This document shows positions 6,570 through 6,640 of a stretch of DNA of 6,640 bases, in pieces; within the stretch, counting starts at the first letter, position 1, and the number at the start of each line of letters is the position of its first letter. Both the position numbers and the translations under genes were made by a program. Below the pieces are notes generated by a model. It ran no database searches, was not told the DNA's origin, and was given only the letters and a program-made list of their open reading frames with translations. This DNA comes from Woeseiaceae bacterium (GTDB lineage Bacteria > Pseudomonadota > Gammaproteobacteria > Steroidobacterales > Woeseiaceae), in the NCBI GenBank assembly GCA_013138675.1, contig WTCH01000030.1:1-6640 (forward strand), read 5' to 3'.

Positions 6570-6640
6570 CCAAGGGTCTGAATCGGATGTTTCAAACTAT
6601 GCCAACTTCGGCGTAAGGTAGCCATATCGTGCGCAAATTA
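6570..6640 (-). other. Upstream region of the two-gene operon, cut by window edge
   Basis: These 71 bases probably carry part of the control region of the six-helix/TAXI operon. On the minus strand TGGCATAGT is a weak extended -10-like word, but no matching -35 is found at the proper distance. I see no gene or clear operator, and no neighbouring gene start within the window. Confidence 0.2.

Overview
The window looks like part of a Gram-negative, probably gammaproteobacterial, chromosome. The reasons are two lipoprotein signal peptides, an RND efflux pump with its periplasmic adaptor, an outer-membrane barrel of the MipA/OmpV type, moderately high GC and closely packed genes. I cannot name the genus. 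There is no RNA gene, insertion sequence, CRISPR array or phage gene, and no gene-free stretch longer than about 90 bases.

Left part (1-3077), all on the minus strand, in transcription order: a six-helix K+ channel-like protein (3077-2424); an RND membrane-fusion lipoprotein (2342-1257); and the first 415 residues of an RND inner-membrane permease (1247 to the window edge, so it continues outside). The last two are 9 bases apart, and the permease's Shine-Dalgarno overlaps the adaptor's stop codon, so they are one operon encoding a tripartite efflux pump. No outer-membrane channel (TolC type) is visible. The K+ channel is separated from them by 81 bases that hold a plausible promoter, so it may be an independent unit.

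Middle (3078-4710): an 88-base divergent intergenic region, then a plus-strand gene for a 514-residue outer-membrane protein. It appears to join a MipA/OmpV barrel to a second barrel-like domain. It has a GTG start and no visible ribosome binding site.

Right part (4717-6557), minus strand: a two-gene operon of a six-helix membrane protein of unknown function followed by a TAXI-type solute-binding lipoprotein. The second protein also carries a C-terminal transmembrane helix and a cytoplasmic helical tail. It is tail to tail with the barrel gene, only 6 bases apart.

Most of the window is ordinary core-type envelope and transport content. The two items most worth following are the double-barrel MipA fusion and the membrane-anchored TAXI protein paired with a small polytopic protein where a TRAP permease would be expected. 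I found no convincing evidence of a wholly new system.
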